From the NCBI GenBank assembly GCA_964429355.1, contig CAYSCH010000088.1, forward strand, positions 1 to 27,409: DNA of 27,409 nucleotides, in the 5' to 3' direction. This document shows, piece after piece, positions 24,624 through 27,409 of this stretch. Position 1 is the first letter of the stretch. Each line of letters begins with the position of its first letter. A program made the position numbers and the translations under genes. Source of the DNA: JAAYAY01 sp964429355 (GTDB lineage: Bacteria > Planctomycetota > Planctomycetia > Pirellulales > Thermoguttaceae). Under the pieces are notes generated by a model. It did not search any database. It was not told the origin of the DNA and worked only from the letters and a program-made list of their open reading frames with translations.

Positions 24624-25244
24624 ATGCGAAACCATCGTCGCCAGTTCCTTGGCCGGTCCGCGGGTCTGACTGTTGCCGGCCTTGCCGCACCCTTGTTCCT
24701 CAGCCGGCCATCAACGAGTACCCCCTTGAGGTCAGAGCGAAGGGCACGCTTCCCAACATTCCGAACGGATACAACGTCTCGACCGATTTCCACGCCGTCG
24801 TCCGCTGTCCCAGCGGAGTCGAACTGGAGGTGGGCGAAGTCGGTCGTTCCGGAGTGTTGTTCGAAGGCGAGAAAGGCCGCATCTTCGTCAATCGGGGGAC
24901 CTTGGACGGCGTGCCCGTCGATAATCTCAAGGAGGATCCGTTACCCCGCGAGACGTTCCAGCTCTACAGTTTCGACAATCTCGATCGTCCCGAACGCGTT
25001 GGCAAACTCGGGCGCCATCGTCAATCATATGGGCAACTTCTTCGACTGCATCCAGGCAGGGAAGACGCCTATTTCAGATTACGAAAGCCAGCACCGCAGC
25101 GCTACGACTTGCCACCTGATCAACCTCGCCATCCGCATCGGCCGACCGCTCAGGTGGGATGCCGCAAAAGAAGAATTCGTCGGCGACGCCGACGCCAACA
25201 CCTGGCTCAGCCGGGAGCAGCGCAAAGGCTTCGAGGTTGTTTGA
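24624..25244 (+). pseudogene. Internally deleted Gfo/Idh/MocA oxidoreductase
   Basis: GGAGGAA lies 6 nt before an ATG, followed by a Tat signal (NHRRQFLGRSAGLTVAGLAA). At about 24705 the sequence jumps to the position equivalent to residue 260 of the intact oxidoreductase at 10307, but in a different frame (AINEYPLEVRAKGTLP and onward). So the Rossmann domain, the EKP motif and most of the active site are deleted. A second frameshift near 25010 returns to the original frame (AIVNHMGNFFDCIQAGKTPI and onward to GFEVV). By eye about four in five residues match the intact paralogue. The whole ORF from ATG to TGA happens to be free of stops, but the middle translates to nonsense (RRARFPTFRTDTTSRP). 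It should not make a functional enzyme. Confidence 0.9.
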
Positions 25245-25282
25245 CACACGAACCGTGACCATAACAGAAAAGGCGCAGTTCT

Positions 25283-25837
25283 ATGGAAAAGGTCCTCATC
25301 ATCGTCGGCGATGCCAGCGAGACGGTCGATACCCTGTACCCCTATTACCGGCTCATCGAAGGGGGGTTCCAACCCGTCGTGGCCGGCCCGGAAGTGCATC
25401 GCTACCAGATGGTGATGCACGAGGTGAAGCCCGGCTGGACGATTACCAAGGAATGGGAGGGCTACACGATCCAGACCGACATCGCCTTCCGCGACGTCAG
25501 GCCGGAGGAGTATGCCGGCATCTTCTTCTCCGGAGGCCGGGCTCCCGAATACATCCGCTACGACGAAGATCTCGTGCGGATCACCCGCCATTTCTTCGAA
25601 ACCAACAAGCCGATCGCCAGCGTGTGCCATGGCGTGGAGATTCCCGCCTACGCGGGTTGCGTCAAGGGGCGCCGCATGGCTACCGTGGCCAAGTGCAAGT
25701 TCGATCTGGAGGTCTGCGGCGGCACGTTTGTCAACGAAGCCTGTGTGATCGACGGCAACCTTGTCAGCGGCCGTACCTACCACGATCACGGCCACTATAT
25801 CGGTCCCTGGATCAGGATGCTCGAAGCTGCCAGGTAG
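25283..25837 (+). CDS. DJ-1/PfpI-family protein (class I glutamine amidotransferase-like)
   Basis: The 184-residue product is a complete DJ-1/PfpI domain: N-terminal strand KVLIIVGDASETVD with the acidic residue E13, the loop GIFFSGGRAPEY, and the nucleophile elbow IASVCHGVEIPAYAG with C115 followed by H116. The C-terminal part contains TYHDHGHYIGPW. The family includes proteases, glyoxalase/deglycase-type enzymes and chaperones, so the reaction cannot be fixed from sequence. It has no signal peptide. It starts 38 bp after the broken oxidoreductase and probably belonged to the same transcription unit; only a weak AAGG precedes it. A DUF1343 gene follows 61 bp downstream. Confidence 0.9.
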   Translation: MEKVLIIVGDASETVDTLYPYYRLIEGGFQPVVAGPEVHRYQMVMHEVKPGWTITKEWEGYTIQTDIAFRDVRPEEYAGIFFSGGRAPEYIRYDEDLVRITRHFFETNKPIASVCHGVEIPAYAGCVKGRRMATVAKCKFDLEVCGGTFVNEACVIDGNLVSGRTYHDHGHYIGPWIRMLEAAR

Positions 25838-25898
25838 GGCCGGGCAGGACTGTCAACGATACCCCTCGGCTGTGTTTGCCATCCCGAAGGTTCCCTCC

Positions 25899-27083
25899 AT
25901 GCTGCAACCCGCTGTCCGCATCGGATTGGAGGTCGTCCTCGACGATCCCCCCTCGATTCTCATAGGTTCGCGTTTCGGACTGCTGATGAACCAGGCGTCG
26001 GTCGACGGCCGCTTCCACTACGCCTGCGATCTTCTGGCCGAGCGTTTTCCCGGCCGACTGACCGCCCTGTTCTCACCCCAGCACGGCCTGTGGTGCGAAG
26101 AGCAGGACAACATGATCGAAACCGGCCATGGCGTCTACCGGCCGCTCGGAATCCCGGTTCACAGTCTGTACAGCGAGACTCGCCGGCCGACGGCCCAAAT
26201 GCTTCAGGGTCTGGACTGCCTGCTGGTCGACCTTCAGGATGTCGGCACCCGCGTCTACACCTTCATCTGGACCGTCTCCCACTGCCTGGAGGCGTGCGCC
26301 GAGGCCGGGATTCCTGTAGTGGTTCTCGATCGTCCCAACCCTCTCGGGGGCGAAATCTGCGAAGGGCCGATTCTCCAGCAGGGGTTCACCAGCTTCATCG
26401 GCCGAGCGGCTGTTCCCATGCGTCATGCGCTGACCATCGGTGAGATCGCTCTAATGATCAACGACATGCTCGCCATCGGGGCAGACGTGCAGGTTGTCGC
26501 CATGCAGGGGTGGCGACGAAAGATGTTCTGGCCCGAAACGGGCCGTCCCTGGGTCATGCCCTCCCCCAACATGCCGCGGTTAGAGACGGCCGTGGTCTAT
26601 CCGGGGCAGGTGCTGGTCGAGGGCACCACTCTCTCGGAAGGACGCGGAACCACCACCCCGTTCGAGGTTGTCGGGGCGCCCTACATCGACCCGCAAAGGC
26701 TCGCGGCCACGCTGGCCGACTATCCAACGCCGGGGCTTGCGATCCGTCCCGTCCGCTTCCGCCCCACGTTCAACAAGTGGGCCGGCCAGAGTTGCGGCGG
26801 AGTGGCCCTGCACTGCACCGATCCGACGGCCGTCCGCTGCTACGCGACCACGGTGGCGATCTTTGCCTGCCTGAAGAGCCTCTATCCCCAGCAGTTCTCC
26901 TGGCTGCCGCCTCCCTACGAGTACGAGGCAGTCCTGATGCCTATCGATATCCTCACCGGGAGCAGCCGCCTTCGCGACACGCTCGATTCCGGCCTGGCCT
27001 CGCCCGAGGAGGTAAGTGAGCTGGCCTCGCTGGATGTGGACCGGTGGCGGGAGCGATCGCGGTCCTTCCTGCTCTACTCCTGA
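25899..27083 (+). CDS. DUF1343 family protein, NamZ-like exo-beta-N-acetylmuramidase
   Basis: I use the ATG at 25899 (MLQPAVRIGLEVV), because the 46 residues before it in the same open frame overlap the previous gene and are not protein-like. The 394-residue product has the DUF1343 layout: SRFGLLMNQASVDG (about 27-40), LTALFSPQHGLWCEEQDN (about 55-72), DCLLVDLQDVGTRVYTFIWT, VVVLDRPNPLGG, and WVMPSPNMPRLETAVVYPGQ followed by EGTTLSEGRGTTTPFEVVGA. Characterised members (NamZ) release N-acetylmuramic acid from peptidoglycan fragments during cell-wall recycling. No signal peptide is visible, which suggests cytoplasmic action or a missed export signal. Length is normal for the family and the frame is intact. 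Planctomycetes often hold several paralogues, so the exact substrate is uncertain. Confidence 0.88.
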   Translation: MLQPAVRIGLEVVLDDPPSILIGSRFGLLMNQASVDGRFHYACDLLAERFPGRLTALFSPQHGLWCEEQDNMIETGHGVYRPLGIPVHSLYSETRRPTAQMLQGLDCLLVDLQDVGTRVYTFIWTVSHCLEACAEAGIPVVVLDRPNPLGGEICEGPILQQGFTSFIGRAAVPMRHALTIGEIALMINDMLAIGADVQVVAMQGWRRKMFWPETGRPWVMPSPNMPRLETAVVYPGQVLVEGTTLSEGRGTTTPFEVVGAPYIDPQRLAATLADYPTPGLAIRPVRFRPTFNKWAGQSCGGVALHCTDPTAVRCYATTVAIFACLKSLYPQQFSWLPPPYEYEAVLMPIDILTGSSRLRDTLDSGLASPEEVSELASLDVDRWRERSRSFLLYS

Positions 27084-27144
27084 CACCTGTTACCTGCTGT
27101 ACGATAGGATGTGTTTCCCGCAACTGCGCTCACGGGATGAGCCG

Positions 27145-27185
27145 ACCCCTGGCCTGGGCCTTTGCGCCTCGCGGTGCCCAGGGGT
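27145..27185 (+). terminator. Candidate terminator after the DUF1343 gene
   Basis: ACCCCTGG (27145-27152) and CCAGGGGT (27178-27185) form an 8-bp GC-rich stem with a 25-nt loop, and a short TTTT follows at 27190. The loop is long, so it is only a candidate. The rest of 27084-27372 holds no gene. A second inverted pair, AATGCCGC (27278-27285) and GCGGCATT (27314-27321), lies farther on. Confidence 0.4.
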
Positions 27186-27372
27186 GGAGTTTTCAATCGA
27201 AAATCCTTGAACCGTGCGGCGCCCGGTGCCGACCATGGATCTCACTGCAAGCTACGTTTATGAAGTTTCAGACGAGTAATGCCGCGAGGGCGACCAACGG
27301 AAGCCCGGATTCTGCGGCATTCGGCCGTGAATTATCACGGCATTACATTTCTGAAGTCCAATAGGCATACCC

Positions 27373-27409
27373 ATGTCCCTCACCCTCGGAATCCTTGGAG
27401 CAACTCCAG
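27373..27409 (+). CDS. Possible start of a further gene, cut by window edge
   Basis: An ATG at 27373 opens a frame MSLTLGILGATP to the window end. A hydrophobic strand ending in GILGATP would suit the first strand of a Rossmann fold, but twelve codons cannot support an assignment. No good ribosome binding site is seen. Confidence 0.3.
   Translation, partial: MSLTLGILGATP

Overview
The window reads as a GC-rich chromosomal scaffold of a planctomycete-like bacterium, probably a draft or metagenome assembly because it carries two 10-N gaps (3678-3687 and 23063-23072). The planctomycete assignment is an inference. It rests on the neighbouring secreted 3-keto-disaccharide hydrolase (DUF1080) and Tat-exported Gfo/Idh/MocA oxidoreductase genes, a XylR-type regulator start, a very large HEAT/TPR/PQQ-propeller lipoprotein-like protein, and low gene density outside operons.

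Region 1 (1-5.4 kb, minus strand). A truncated membrane-anchored protein, a lipoprotein with a SUKH (SMI1/KNR4) domain and a small uncharacterised protein come first. They are followed by one very large exported protein of HEAT, TPR and PQQ-propeller repeats, broken by an assembly gap.

Region 2 (5.4-9.1 kb). This is a debris field of decayed mobile and accessory DNA. It holds a 144-bp MITE with 25-bp inverted repeats and an 8-bp target duplication, inserted in one copy of a duplicated 155-bp segment whose other copy preserves the empty site. It also holds fragments of a formylglycine-generating-enzyme-like protein, a serine resolvase, a winged-helix protein and a probable integrase tail, one hypothetical gene, and an AbiE type IV toxin-antitoxin locus. 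In that locus the antitoxin and its two palindromic operators are intact but the AbiEii toxin is frameshifted and internally deleted.

Region 3 (9.1-11.6 kb). A secreted DUF1080 protein and a Tat-exported Gfo/Idh/MocA protein form a plausible pair for 3-keto-glycoside chemistry. A 61-bp tandem repeat and a palindromic repeat follow.

Region 4 (12.1-24.3 kb). Eight consecutive plus-strand signalling genes make up nearly half the window: HDOD protein, PAS kinase, REC-HD-GYP (catalytic motifs intact), REC-HDOD, REC-degenerate HD-GYP, multi-PAS/GAF kinase, stand-alone REC, and a membrane-bound Cache/HAMP kinase. Most genes overlap by 4-26 bp, several through ATGA junctions. The three kinases share an unusual HEINTP(T/A)QF phosphoacceptor region with a long insertion. 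There is no DNA-binding output domain and no GGDEF cyclase, so the outputs appear to be cyclic-di-GMP hydrolysis and HDOD/HD scaffolds. This is the most interesting intact system here.

Region 5 (24.3-27.4 kb). A XylR start fragment and an internally deleted Gfo/Idh/MocA pseudogene are followed by an intact DJ-1/PfpI-family gene, an intact DUF1343 (NamZ-like) gene, and the first codons of another possible gene at the edge. No rRNA, tRNA or CRISPR array was seen.
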